From assembly GCF_000463015.1 (NCBI RefSeq), contig NC_022247.1:62001-126000 (forward strand): a stretch of 64,000 nucleotides of DNA, in the 5' to 3' direction. The translations under genes and the position numbers were made by a program. The notes under the pieces were generated by a model that saw only the letters and a program-made list of their open reading frames with translations, was not told the DNA's origin and made no database searches. This DNA is from Variovorax paradoxus B4. Lineage in GTDB: Bacteria > Pseudomonadota > Gammaproteobacteria > Burkholderiales > Burkholderiaceae_C. This document shows, piece after piece, positions 51,037 to 60,359 of this stretch (within the stretch, counting starts at the first letter, position 1; each line of letters begins with the position of its first letter).

Positions 51037-52901
51037 AGCACCATGCGCGTCCGGCGGCCGCGCAGCGCCACCCGCTCGTCGATGCGGCGCGTCTGCAGCC
51101 GGCCCTTCAGGCCCGCGAAGGTGACCTCCGAGACCAGCGTGTGCGTGCCCAGCTGCTTGTTGATGCCCTCGATGCGGCTCGCCACGTTGACCACGTCGCC
51201 CAGGGACGTGTAGGACAGCCGGTCGTTCGAGCCCAGCACCCCCGCGATCGCCACGCCGGTGTGGATGCCGATGCGGGTGCGGAATTCGGGCAGCCCGTCG
51301 GCGTGCCATTTGCGGTTGAGCGCGCCCATCTCGATGTGCAGCTGCAGCGCGGCCAGGCAGGCGCGGTACTCCGCGTCCTTCAGGTCCGCGGGCGCGCCCC
51401 ACAGCACCATGATGCCGTCGCCCATGAACTTGTCGATCACGCCGCCGTAGCGCGCCAGCACGCGGGTCGCAAGGTTGAAGTATTCGGTCAGCATGCGCAC
51501 CAGCACATTGGCTTCCATCGACTCCGAGATTCGGGTGAAGCCCTCGATGTCGGTGAACATCACGGTCATGCGCCGCGGCGAGCCGCTGGGCGCCAGCGCC
51601 CGGCCTTCGGCCACGAGCTGGCTGATGACGTCCACCGGCACGAACTTGCTGAACGCCCGCAGGCTGCGCGCCGACTCGTCCAGCGACTGGTCGAGGTGCT
51701 GGATCTCCAGCACGCGGCTCGGCTCGCGCGGCAGGTTGTCGAGCTCCAGCAGGCCGATGCGGCGCGCGATCTGCGAGAGCTTCTCGACCGGCGACGTGAC
51801 CAGCCTCGACAGCTGCAGCGACACGAACAGCACCGCCGCGAGCAAGGCCAGGCCCAGCAGCAGCCACCACAGCACGGCGCGCCGCAGCTCGCCCAGCACG
51901 AAGTCCTCGGGCACCCAGCTCACCAGCTGCCAGCCGGTGGAGGGGATCGGCGAGGCCTGCGCGAGGTGAGGCCGTCCGTCGTGGTCGAACGCGAAGGCCG
52001 CGCCGCCGGCGCTGCCAGCCGTGCCGTCGCTCAGCATCTGGTCGTGCAGCGCGCCCAGCACGCCGGGCTGGTCGCTGCGCGCCAGGACCTGGAAGTCGGC
52101 GCCCAGCACGGCGCTGTCGCCGCGGCCGTCGCTCGCGAACAGCCGCACGAACCGCGAGAGCCGGCCCAGCGAGACGTCGCCGCCCACCACCAGCAGCCGG
52201 GAGCCGCCTTCGGCCGCGCGGCGCTTGCTGGTCAGGGCGTAGGTCACGCCCAGCTCCTGCGTCGCGGCGAAGGTGTAGGGCGCGGTCCATACGGGCCTTT
52301 GCATCTGGCGGGCCTGCTGGTACCAGCGCTGCAGCCGTGGGTCGAAGCTGGTGCGGAAGGACTCGATGCGCTGCGTGGCGAAGCGCTGCTGCGCGTCCAC
52401 CTCGGGCGCGGGCGGCAGCTTGTACTGCCATGTTTCGATGGCGAGTTCGCCGGCGCCCGCGCCGCGCGCGATGCGCCGGATGGCCGGCACCGGGTGGCGC
52501 AGCGCCATCAGCATCTGGCCCGTGTCGTCGGCCACGTAGAGGCTGTCGAGTTCGGGCGACTGTTGCAGCAGGGTCCAGAGAAGTTCCGCGGTGCGCTGCG
52601 CATGTTCGCCTGCGGGACCGCGGCTGGGCGCAGCGGCCAGCGCACCGACCGTCGACTCGGTCTTGGCGAGTACGGCGAGCATGTTGTCCTCGGTGCGGTG
52701 GTGGTTGGCCGCGTGCGCGGAGGTGCCGATCTCCGCCACCAGCCGCTGCGAGCCCCAGTAGCCGAGCGTGGCCAGCAGCAGCGACTGCGTCAGCGCGACG
52801 GCACTCACGATGGTGCTCACGTCGACCCTGAAGCGGCGCGAGAGCCGCGCCACGGCCGCGGAAAATTTAAAAAAAGGGCGAGAGGCGGCTTTCCGCCACA
52901 T
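51015..52901 (-). CDS. Membrane class III adenylate/guanylate cyclase with extracytoplasmic sensor
   Basis: A 628-residue signalling protein. TM1 at about 30-50, a periplasmic dCache-like sensor to about 340, TM2 (WWLLLGLALLAAVLFVSL, about 347-365), HAMP to about 410, then a class III cyclase domain: FTDIEGFTRISE (first metal Asp), DKFMGDGIMVLWG (second metal Asp) and SYTSLGDVVNVASRIE. Purine-specifying residues were not resolved, so cAMP is assumed rather than shown. The ATG has no clear ribosome site and the start could be slightly internal. No obvious partner gene nearby. Confidence 0.85.
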   Translation of the reverse strand: MWRKAASRPFFKFSAAVARLSRRFRVDVSTIVSAVALTQSLLLATLGYWGSQRLVAEIGTSAHAANHHRTEDNMLAVLAKTESTVGALAAAPSRGPAGEHAQRTAELLWTLLQQSPELDSLYVADDTGQMLMALRHPVPAIRRIARGAGAGELAIETWQYKLPPAPEVDAQQRFATQRIESFRTSFDPRLQRWYQQARQMQRPVWTAPYTFAATQELGVTYALTSKRRAAEGGSRLLVVGGDVSLGRLSRFVRLFASDGRGDSAVLGADFQVLARSDQPGVLGALHDQMLSDGTAGSAGGAAFAFDHDGRPHLAQASPIPSTGWQLVSWVPEDFVLGELRRAVLWWLLLGLALLAAVLFVSLQLSRLVTSPVEKLSQIARRIGLLELDNLPREPSRVLEIQHLDQSLDESARSLRAFSKFVPVDVISQLVAEGRALAPSGSPRRMTVMFTDIEGFTRISESMEANVLVRMLTEYFNLATRVLARYGGVIDKFMGDGIMVLWGAPADLKDAEYRACLAALQLHIEMGALNRKWHADGLPEFRTRIGIHTGVAIAGVLGSNDRLSYTSLGDVVNVASRIEGINKQLGTHTLVSEVTFAGLKGRLQTRRIDERVALRGRRTRMVLYELLMP

Positions 52902-53123
52902 CCGGGGGCCCGGACGAGTTCTTCTTTTTCATACAGCTCCCTGTCGACCACTCGAACGCACCCGCGGGCGTCACGTCGGGCCGCGGATCGCATCCGGCCG
53001 CTCGCTGCTCCGATCGTTTTTGTTGTCGGAAATCCTGGTGAGCACCCGGGGTGCAGGGCGGATTTTGCGCGACTTCGGGCCGCGCGCGCCATGGCACGGT
53101 CGTGCGCCGAGCCCCGGAGTTCG

Positions 53124-53852
53124 CTAGCGCGCGTCGTGGAAGATGATTCCCAGCGTGTGCCGCCGCCCCGAGCGCAGGCGGCTCACGCCGTGGCGCATCG
53201 TGACGCGATAGCTGCCGCGCGTGCCCGCCACCGGCCGCTGGTTGACCGCGAAGATCACCGCCTCGCCCTGCGCGAGCGACACCACCTCGGCGCGCGACTG
53301 CATCCGCGGGCGCTGCTCGGTGAGCACGAATTCGCCGCCCGTGAAGTCTTCGCCCGGCCGGCTCAGCAGCACCGTGAGCTGCATCGGAAACTGCAGGTCG
53401 CCGTACAGGTCCTGGTGCAGGCAGTTGTAGTCGCCTTCGCCATAGCGCAGCAGCAGCGGCGTGGGGCGCAGCTGGCCCGCCGCATGGCAGCGTGCGAGGT
53501 ATGACGCGTGGTCCGCCGGGTAGTCGGCCGGCTGGCCCATGGCGGCGGCCCATGCGTTCGCGAGTGGCGCCAGGCGCTCGTACAGCGCGCTGCGCCAGGC
53601 CGCGATCGAGGTGGGAAGCGGGTTGGCGAAGTACTGGTACTCGCCCTGGCCGAAGCCGTGGCGCTGCATCACCACGCGGCTGCGGAAACGGCCGGGCTCG
53701 TCATAGAGCGTGGCCAGCGCGGCGCATTCCTTCGGGCTGAAGAGCACGCCCGTGGTCGCGCAGCCGCGCGTGGCAAGCTCGGTTTCGATGCAGGGCCAGT
53801 CGAGGGCGCGGGCGATGTTTGCGGGAGAGATCGTGGCGGGAGAAGTCGGCAT
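53124..53852 (-). CDS. 2-oxoglutarate/Fe(II)-dependent oxygenase
   Basis: A 242-residue double-stranded beta-helix oxygenase of the prolyl-hydroxylase-like group. The iron motif HxD is in NCLHQDLYGDLQFP (about residues 136-149); the distal His is probably in TMRHGVSRL and the 2-oxoglutarate-binding Arg in RRHTLGIIFHD. QYFANPLPTSIAAWR upstream fits small 2OG oxygenases acting on small molecules or protein side chains. It follows the FAH-family gene after 86 bp on the same strand and may or may not belong to the operon. Substrate unknown. Confidence 0.8.
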   Translation of the reverse strand: MPTSPATISPANIARALDWPCIETELATRGCATTGVLFSPKECAALATLYDEPGRFRSRVVMQRHGFGQGEYQYFANPLPTSIAAWRSALYERLAPLANAWAAAMGQPADYPADHASYLARCHAAGQLRPTPLLLRYGEGDYNCLHQDLYGDLQFPMQLTVLLSRPGEDFTGGEFVLTEQRPRMQSRAEVVSLAQGEAVIFAVNQRPVAGTRGSYRVTMRHGVSRLRSGRRHTLGIIFHDAR

Positions 53853-53938
53853 GCCGAAAGTGTGCGGCCGGCGCGGCCGCGGCGCTCGCTGTTTCCGGAC
53901 ATGGGTTCCGGCCGCGCCGCGATGCCCGCGAAGGAAGG

Positions 53939-54715
53939 TCAGAACGAGACGGCCACGGGCGCAAGCTCGCCGATCTCCACGCGCACGGCCGTGCCCGCTG
54001 ACGCGAACAGCATGCCGGTGCACGAACCGCTCGTGACGATCTGGCCCGCCTTGAGGCCGGTGCCGCGCGCGGCGCAATGGTTGGCAAGCCACACCAGCAG
54101 CGCGCCCGCATCGGGGCTGGGATGTTCGCCCACGGTGTGCGCGACGGTCTGCCCGTCGAAATGCAGCGCGGCCTTGGCGCGCGTCAGGTCGAACCAGGCC
54201 GGCGCGAAGGGCTGGCGCTGTCCCAGCACCAGCGCGCCGTGGCTCAGCAGGTCGGCCAGCTGGGCGTTGGCATCGGCGCCGAACCAGTCGGCCAGGCGGG
54301 TCTCGACGATCTCGATCACCGGGAGCACCGATTCGACGGCGCGTGCCAGGTCGGCCAGCGTGTAGGGCGCGGCACGCGGCGGCAGGTCGGTGCCAAGCTG
54401 GAAGCCGATCTCGGCCTCGATGCCGCGCAGCCGCCATGCCGGGCCTTGCAGGCGTGCGCCGTCGGGCAGCAGCCCCGCGGCCGGCAGGGGCGCGCAGGTG
54501 GGCTCCAGGCCGGACGCGCGCGCGCCGACCTTCCAGCCGCCGACCGGGCCGATCGCCGCCAGGGTGGCGTCCTGGATGGCATAGGCCTCGCCGCGGCTCG
54601 CCGGCTGCAGCAGCGCGGAGGGCACGCGCCGGCCGTCGCGCCGCGCGAGGTACAGGGCATGCGCCGCGCTGGCCGGGGTCAAGCCCCCGGGCGCTGGCGC
54701 CGCTGCCGTCGTCAC
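53939..54715 (-). CDS. 2-keto-4-pentenoate hydratase/FAH-superfamily enzyme
   Basis: A 258-residue protein of the MhpD/DmpE-like hydratase-decarboxylase group. Regions GGWKVGARA, IEAEIGFQLG, IEIVETRLADWFG and the late TSGSCTGMLFASAGTAVRVEIGEL fit that group; metal-binding Glu residues lie in the IEAEIGF segment. I place the start at a GTG that overlaps the amidase stop (GTGA); another GTG at 54736 is possible. In the usual pathways these enzymes hydrate 2-hydroxydienoates, but here the neighbours are an amidase and a TRAP importer, so the reaction is uncertain. Confidence 0.78.
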   Translation of the reverse strand: MTTAAAPAPGGLTPASAAHALYLARRDGRRVPSALLQPASRGEAYAIQDATLAAIGPVGGWKVGARASGLEPTCAPLPAAGLLPDGARLQGPAWRLRGIEAEIGFQLGTDLPPRAAPYTLADLARAVESVLPVIEIVETRLADWFGADANAQLADLLSHGALVLGQRQPFAPAWFDLTRAKAALHFDGQTVAHTVGEHPSPDAGALLVWLANHCAARGTGLKAGQIVTSGSCTGMLFASAGTAVRVEIGELAPVAVSF

Positions 54716-56100
54716 AGGGTGGGAAAGCGCTGCCACGGATGGGCGCGTTCGAATTCGCGGGCCAGCGCCAGCAGCGCGTCGTCGCCTCCTTCGCGCGCGA
54801 CCAGCTGCAGCCCCACCGGCAGGCCCTCCGCAAAGCCGCAGGGCAGCGCGATCGCGGGCAGGCCCACGGCATTGACGAAGCCGGCGAACACCGCATGGCC
54901 GCGCGGGCCGACCTCGCGGCCGTCGATGCGCGGCGGATGCGTGTCGGCGGCGGGCCAGGGCAGCGCCGCGGTCGCGGGGGTCAGCAAGAAGTCGTGCTGC
55001 TCGAACAGGCCCGCGAGTTCACCCCGCAGGCGTTCGGCCTCGAACAGCAGCTCGAACAACTCGCGCGCCGAGGCGGCGCGGCCGGTCCCGGTGTTGGCCT
55101 GCATCGCGGGGCCGAACAGCGCGGGGTCGAAGGGGCGGGGCGAGAGCTCTTGCGGATGGTCCACCAGCCAGGCCAGGCCCACCTGCGCGAGCAGCGGCCA
55201 GCGCTGGTTGACTGCCTCGGCCAGCTCGAAGCGCGGCAGCGTCGTGACCTGGTGCCCGAGCGCGGCCAGGTTGTCGGCCGCGGCATCCACCAGCCGCGCG
55301 ATGCGCGGGTCCACCGGGTGGTCCGCGAAGCGCGGCAGGTAGAGGATGCGCGCGGGCCGCGGCGTGGCCGCTTCATGCGGTGCGTCGGCTGCGGCGCGCG
55401 GCGCGATCGCCCGCATGACCGCGGCCACGTCGTCCACGCAGCGCGCCATCGGCCCCACCACCTCGAAGTCGAGAAAGATCGGCGGCAGCCCGTCGCCGCG
55501 CCGCACGCGGCCGCGCGAGGGCTTGAGCCCGACGAGGTTGGTGTGCGATGCGGGCCGGCGGATGGAGCCGCCGCCATCGGTGCCCAGCGCGATCGGGCAG
55601 CCGCCCGCGGCCACCAGCGCCACCGCGCCGCCCGAGGAGCCGCCGGGCGTGAGCGCCGGGTTCCACGGATTGCCGGTGGGACCGAAGACCGGGTTGCCGG
55701 TGTAGCCCTGCATCGTGAACTCGGGCACGTTGGTCTTGCCGAAGATCACCGCGCCGGCTTCGCGCAGCCGCGCCACCGGCAGCTCGTCGCGTTCGGCGAC
55801 GAAGCCGGCCAGCGCGCGGCTGCCCCAGTGCGTGGGCAGGCCGCGTACCTGCAGGTTGTCCTTGATGGTGGCCGGCACGCCATCGAGCGCGCCGATCGCA
55901 CGGCCTGAACGCCAGCGCGCGGTGCTTTGCGCGGCGGCCTTGGCCGCGCCTTCGGCATCGAGCACGACCAGCGCATTGAGCCGCGGGTTCACTTCGGCCG
56001 TGCGCGCCAGGCAGGCCGCGAGCGCCTGTTCCGGCGTGAAGGCGCCGGCGCGAAAACCATCGGCGAGCTGGGCCGCCGTGAGTTGCCAGAGTGCTTTCAT
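54712..56100 (-). CDS. Amidase-signature hydrolase
   Basis: A 462-residue amidase of the GatA/AtzE/FAAH superfamily, hydrolysing a carboxamide. The Ser-cisSer-Lys triad is visible: K80 (ATIKDNL), S155/S156 (TPGGSSGGAV) and nucleophile S179 (TDGGGSIRRPA). Length is normal. It follows the second TRAP binding-protein gene by 7 bp and overlaps the hydratase-type gene, so it acts within the imported-compound pathway. No gatB/gatC nearby, so it is not the tRNA amidotransferase. Confidence 0.88.
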   Translation of the reverse strand: MKALWQLTAAQLADGFRAGAFTPEQALAACLARTAEVNPRLNALVVLDAEGAAKAAAQSTARWRSGRAIGALDGVPATIKDNLQVRGLPTHWGSRALAGFVAERDELPVARLREAGAVIFGKTNVPEFTMQGYTGNPVFGPTGNPWNPALTPGGSSGGAVALVAAGGCPIALGTDGGGSIRRPASHTNLVGLKPSRGRVRRGDGLPPIFLDFEVVGPMARCVDDVAAVMRAIAPRAAADAPHEAATPRPARILYLPRFADHPVDPRIARLVDAAADNLAALGHQVTTLPRFELAEAVNQRWPLLAQVGLAWLVDHPQELSPRPFDPALFGPAMQANTGTGRAASARELFELLFEAERLRGELAGLFEQHDFLLTPATAALPWPAADTHPPRIDGREVGPRGHAVFAGFVNAVGLPAIALPCGFAEGLPVGLQLVAREGGDDALLALAREFERAHPWQRFPTL

Positions 56101-56107
56101 CGTGCGC

Positions 56108-57148
56108 TTACCTGAGGCCCACCACCGGCGCGACGACCTGCTTCCAGGTGGCCGAGCACTTGTCGTAGGACTTGTCGCAAACCTCGGCCCACAGCGGCAG
56201 CGAGACCGCGCCGACCGCGTCGCGCACGAGCTTCTGGTCGGCCGGCTTCACCGGCACTTCCTTCATGGCGTAGCGCTTGCCGAGCTTGCACGGCTCGCGC
56301 CCCACGTTGCAGCGCGAGGCGTCGTCCCACAGCTCGCGCGAATAGGCCCAGGTGTCGGTCTCCAGCTTCTGGAAGGCGGCCGCCATCCTGGCTTGCTGCT
56401 CGGGCGGCAGCGCGTTCCACTTCTTCAGGTTGATGGCGTAGGCGACGATGTGGATCTGGAAGCCGATCGGCATGACGTGCGTGGTCACCTCGGGCCAGCC
56501 GGCCGAGTTGGCGGAGCTCGGCCCGGTGATCGCGCAGTCGACCACGCCGCGCTCCAGCGCCTGCTGCGTCTCGGTGAATGCAAGGGCCACCGGAATGCCG
56601 TCGAGCCGCTCGATGAAGCGCGCGAGCGACTGGTCGCTGACGCGCACCTTCTTGCCCTTGAGGTCGGCCAGGCCCGCAATCGGGGTCTTGCAGAACATGA
56701 TCTGCGGGCCGAACGGGTAGGTGCCCAGCAGCTTGGCGCCGTGGCGTTCCTGCAGCCGCGTGTCGAGCGGCGCGCGGTAGGCATCGACCACCTTGCGCGC
56801 GGTGTCGTAGTCGGTCGAGAGGCCGACGATGTCGGGGCCGAGCAGAAACGGGTCGTCGCGCGAGACCTGCGCCAGCCGCAGCGCCACGATGTCGAACAGC
56901 CCCGACTTGACCACGCGCAGGCCGTCGGCGTCCTTCATGCCGAGCACGTCGAGCGGCTTGTACTCGGCATCGATCGGCAGCCCGGTGTTCTTTGCGAAGT
57001 TCTCGAAGAAGGGCTGCTCCTTGTTCTGCTGGATCTGGCCGCCGGACACCAGGCTGCCCGCCACGCGCAGCCGCGTGTTCTGGGCCGGCGCGGGCAGCGC
57101 CAGGGCGAGGGCGGCCGCGGCAACGAGGGCGAGCTTGAGTTTCTTCAT
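56108..57148 (-). CDS. TRAP transporter substrate-binding protein (second copy)
   Basis: A 346-residue DctP-type periplasmic receptor. Signal peptide about 1-23 (LKLALVAAAALALALPAPA). Shared blocks with the other receptor of this locus: NKEQPFFENFA, DCAITGPSSANSAGWPEVTTH and WAEVCDKS; the two are clear paralogues. Extra Cys residues near the C-terminus (RCNVGREPCKLG, CDKSYDKC) may form disulphides. Its ATG overlaps the stop of the large permease gene by one base. Likely ligand: the carboxylate substrate or an intermediate of the amidase pathway. Confidence 0.86.
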   Translation of the reverse strand: MKKLKLALVAAAALALALPAPAQNTRLRVAGSLVSGGQIQQNKEQPFFENFAKNTGLPIDAEYKPLDVLGMKDADGLRVVKSGLFDIVALRLAQVSRDDPFLLGPDIVGLSTDYDTARKVVDAYRAPLDTRLQERHGAKLLGTYPFGPQIMFCKTPIAGLADLKGKKVRVSDQSLARFIERLDGIPVALAFTETQQALERGVVDCAITGPSSANSAGWPEVTTHVMPIGFQIHIVAYAINLKKWNALPPEQQARMAAAFQKLETDTWAYSRELWDDASRCNVGREPCKLGKRYAMKEVPVKPADQKLVRDAVGAVSLPLWAEVCDKSYDKCSATWKQVVAPVVGLR

Positions 57149-58440
57149 CACATGTGGCCCGGCAGCCAGGTCACCAGCTGCGGCACGGCCAGCAGCAGCA
57201 GGGTGAACAGGATCATGATCAGCGCATAGGGCAGTGCGCCCCAGATCGCGTCCTCGATGCCGCCCTTGTCGGGCCGGATGCCGTGCACCACGAACAGGTT
57301 CATGCCCACCGGCGGCGTGATGAGCCCCAGCTCGCACATCAGCACGATGAAGATCCCGAACCAGATCGGGTCGACGCCCAGTGCAGTGGCGATCGGATAG
57401 GTGATGGGAATGGTGGCCACCTGCATCGACAGCACGTCCATGAACATGCCGAGCACCAGGTAGAACACCATCAGCGCGAGGATCAGCCCCGTGGCCGACA
57501 GGCCCAGGCCCGAGACCCACTTGGTCATGGCCTCGGCCACGCCGGTGAGGCTCACCGTCAGGTTCAGCACGAAGGCCGCCACCACGATGAGCAGGATCAT
57601 TCCGCTCACCCGCGCTGTCGAGACGAAGCAGTTGCGCATCAGCTCCCAGCTCAGCTTGCCCGAGTGCAGCACGAAGCCCAGCGCCGCAATCACGCCCAGC
57701 GCGGCGCTTTCGGCCGCGGTGGCAATGCCGAAGTAGAGGCTGCCCATGACGATGCCGAACACCACTGCCGGCGGCACCAGGTGCACCAGCGCGCGGATGC
57801 GCTGGTCCAGCGGCACCTTGGCCTCGCGCATCGCGTTGCCGCTCGCCAGGCTGGAGCCCGCGATCCAGAGCATGAAGAAGCCGGTCAGCAGCAGGCCCGG
57901 GATGATGCCCGCGATGAACAGCTTGCCGATCGAGTTGTTGGTGAGGGAGCCGTACACGATCATGTTCACGCTGGGCGGAATCAGGATGCCCAGCGTGCCG
58001 CCGGCGGCCAGGCTGCCGAGCGAGGCGCGCATGGAGTAGCCGCGCCGCTGCAGCGAAGGCAGCGCCACCGTGCCCACTGTGGCGGCGGTGGCCACCGACG
58101 AGCCTGAGGTGGCTGCGAACAGCGCGCAGCTGCCGATGTTGGTGTGCAGCAGCCCGCCGGGCAGGCGGCCGAGCCAGGCCGACAGCGCAATGTACATGCG
58201 GTCGGCAATGCCCGAGCGCAGCAGCAGCTCGCCGAGCAAGACGAACAACGGCACCGAGGTCAGCAGGTTCTCGTTCTGCACGCCCCAGACCACAGGCGCG
58301 ATCGAGTCCATGAAGGGCGCGCCGTAGGCCGCAATGCCGCCGACGATGCCCACCAGCGCCATCGACACGGCAATCGGCATGCCGACCAGCATCATGCCGA
58401 GCATCGCGAAGAAGGCGAGTCCTATGACGAGCAGGTTCAC
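57148..58440 (-). CDS. TRAP transporter large permease DctM
   Basis: A 430-residue, about 12-helix permease driving sodium-coupled uptake. SVPLFVLLGELLLRSGIADRM, ATSGSSVATAATVGTVALP and GGTLGILIPPSVNMIVYG are the standard DctM motifs, the last with the ion-site residues. It starts at GTG overlapping the stop of the small permease gene (GTGA), a usual arrangement. It serves two receptors encoded on each side of the QM pair. Confidence 0.92.
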   Translation of the reverse strand: MNLLVIGLAFFAMLGMMLVGMPIAVSMALVGIVGGIAAYGAPFMDSIAPVVWGVQNENLLTSVPLFVLLGELLLRSGIADRMYIALSAWLGRLPGGLLHTNIGSCALFAATSGSSVATAATVGTVALPSLQRRGYSMRASLGSLAAGGTLGILIPPSVNMIVYGSLTNNSIGKLFIAGIIPGLLLTGFFMLWIAGSSLASGNAMREAKVPLDQRIRALVHLVPPAVVFGIVMGSLYFGIATAAESAALGVIAALGFVLHSGKLSWELMRNCFVSTARVSGMILLIVVAAFVLNLTVSLTGVAEAMTKWVSGLGLSATGLILALMVFYLVLGMFMDVLSMQVATIPITYPIATALGVDPIWFGIFIVLMCELGLITPPVGMNLFVVHGIRPDKGGIEDAIWGALPYALIMILFTLLLLAVPQLVTWLPGHM

Positions 58441-59096
58441 GGCTTGTCTCCTTCGCCGGGCTGCGCGGCCTGGCGCACCGCGAGGTCGTCCAGTTCTTCC
58501 TTCAGCTCTTCCTTGGCGCTCTTGGGATGGAAGTCGGTGTTCAGCGCCGCGATGTTGCCGCTGAGAAGCAACTGGGTGGCGCGCAGCGCGAGCCCGCAGG
58601 CCACGAGCGCGAAGATCACCAGCCCGCCATACCAGACGCCCTGCGGAATGATCAGCGGCGTGGCCCACGGCGTCTGCGCGGTGCTGCGGTAGGCCATGGT
58701 GTCGCCGATCACCTTGAACGCCACCCAGCCGATGAACACCGCGAGCGCCGCCAGCGATACCGCCGAGAGCCAGTTCAGCAGCGCCTGCACGCGGACCGGA
58801 AACCTCTCGTGGAACACGTCGACGCGGATGTGGTTGCGCCCCAGCAGCGCCAGGCTGAAGGCAATGGTCGAGCCCACCGCGAGCGCATAGCCGCCGAGTT
58901 CGTCCGCGCCCTGCAGCGAGATGTTGAACAGCTTGCGCGCGGCGGTTTCGATGGTCACGATGACCGACAGGCCAAGGAAGATCGCGCCGAAGATGGTGGC
59001 CAGCACCGTCTCCACGCGCGTCTTGAAGTCGACGCGCCGCGGCGCGGCCGGCGCTTCTTCAGGCGACGCGGCGGTGGGCTGCGGCCGCTCGCTCAT
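58437..59096 (-). CDS. TRAP transporter small permease DctQ
   Basis: A 219-residue protein with four predicted helices (about 33-55, 70-90, 107-130, 150-172) and long charged tails. GADELGGYALAVGSTIAFSLALLGRNHIRVDV is the DctQ family block (residues about 62-93). It joins the large permease to complete the membrane part. Begins 11 bp after the first receptor gene. Confidence 0.88.
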   Translation of the reverse strand: MSERPQPTAASPEEAPAAPRRVDFKTRVETVLATIFGAIFLGLSVIVTIETAARKLFNISLQGADELGGYALAVGSTIAFSLALLGRNHIRVDVFHERFPVRVQALLNWLSAVSLAALAVFIGWVAFKVIGDTMAYRSTAQTPWATPLIIPQGVWYGGLVIFALVACGLALRATQLLLSGNIAALNTDFHPKSAKEELKEELDDLAVRQAAQPGEGDKP

Positions 59097-59107
59097 GGCC
59101 GCGCTGC

Positions 59108-60184
59108 TCACTTGAGCCCCAGCACCGGCGCCACGGTCGCCTGCCAGCCCTTGGAACAGCCCGGGTTCGACTTGTCGCAGACCTCGGCCCACACCGGCAG
59201 CGACACCTTGCCGACCGCGCCGCGCACCAGCTCGAGGTCGGCCGGCGTGACCGGCACGTCGACCAGCTTGAACTTCTTGCCGGTGGTGCACGGGTCTTTG
59301 CCGGCATTGCAGTTCAGCGCGTCGCGGAACAGCTCTTCGGAGTACTTCCACACCTCTTCGGTCAGGCCGTCGAAGGCCGCCTTGAGCTTGGCCTGCTGGT
59401 CGGGCTTGAGCGCGTTCCACGACTTCATCGTCATGCCGTAGCCGTTGAGCGCCATCTGGAAGCCGATGGCCAGCTGGTGGGTCGTGACTTCGGGCCAGCC
59501 GGCCGAGTTGGCCGAGCTCGGCCCGGTGATGGCGCAGTCGACCACGCCGAGCGACAGCGACTGGTGCGTGTCGGCGAACGACACCGGCACCGGCGTGCCG
59601 CCCACCATCTCGATGAACTTGGCCAGGTTCTGGTCGTACACGCGCACCTTCATGCCCTTGATGTTGGCCAGCGAGGCAATCGGCTTCTTGCAGAACAGGA
59701 TCTGCGGGCCGAAGGGCCACACGCCGAGCAGCTTCACGTTGAACTGCTGTTGCAGCCGCGCATCGACCGTGTCGAAATAGGCCTTGGCCACCTTGCGGCC
59801 GGTAGCGTAGTCAGGCGCGGCGCCCACCAGGTCGAGGCCCAGGATCGTCGGCTCGTCGCGCGAGTTCTGCGACACCCGCAGCGAGACGATGTCGAACAGG
59901 CCCGCCTTCATCACGCGCAGCTGCTCGGTGTCCTTGATGCCGAGCGTGTCGATGGGCTTGTAGTCCACATCGATCGGCAGGCCGGTGCGGGCGGCGAAGT
60001 TCTCGAAGAAGGGCTGTTCCTTGTTCTTCTGGATCAGCCCGGTGGCCAGCGGCTGGCCGATGGCTTTCAGCTTGATCCGGTCCTGCGCCTGGGCGGTGGG
60101 AAGGGCGAGCACCGTGGCCAGCGCGAGCACGAAGGCCGCGGCGAACGGTTTTGAAAAGGGCTTGGCAAGAGGGCGCATCGGCAT
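59108..60184 (-). CDS. TRAP transporter substrate-binding protein (first copy)
   Basis: A 358-residue DctP-type receptor with a signal peptide of about 33 residues (core FAAAFVLALATVLALP). DCAITGPSSANSAGWPEVTTH and NKEQPFFENFAARTGLPID are shared with the receptor at 56.1-57.1 kb, showing duplication. Two Cys pairs lie near the C-terminus. AGGAG stands 6 nt before the ATG. It is the first gene of the transporter unit, about 175 bp downstream of the IclR gene. Confidence 0.88.
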   Translation of the reverse strand: MPMRPLAKPFSKPFAAAFVLALATVLALPTAQAQDRIKLKAIGQPLATGLIQKNKEQPFFENFAARTGLPIDVDYKPIDTLGIKDTEQLRVMKAGLFDIVSLRVSQNSRDEPTILGLDLVGAAPDYATGRKVAKAYFDTVDARLQQQFNVKLLGVWPFGPQILFCKKPIASLANIKGMKVRVYDQNLAKFIEMVGGTPVPVSFADTHQSLSLGVVDCAITGPSSANSAGWPEVTTHQLAIGFQMALNGYGMTMKSWNALKPDQQAKLKAAFDGLTEEVWKYSEELFRDALNCNAGKDPCTTGKKFKLVDVPVTPADLELVRGAVGKVSLPVWAEVCDKSNPGCSKGWQATVAPVLGLK

Positions 60185-60359
60185 GATTTCTCCTGGGAGG
60201 GCAAAGGTGGGCGGATCGGCAAGGCGGCAATGGAGGAGGCCATTGAACCGCGCCGCAAGGCACGCGCGCGGAGTTTTCCGCGCACCGGGAACGGCAGAAA
60301 AAATCGTTGCGGATCAAGCACTTGGCGTTGCGCGCCGGTGGAAGACGCGCGGCCGGCGG

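Noticed and set aside
49110..53504. A 1464-codon plus-strand open frame
   Set aside because: It runs through aacS in the wrong frame and antisense through the cyclase gene, with no recognisable motif; long stop-free frames are expected in such GC-rich DNA.
60185..60359. IclR operator near TTTTCC...GGAA between the IclR and TRAP genes
   Set aside because: The inverted match is short and interrupted; not strong enough to list as a site.
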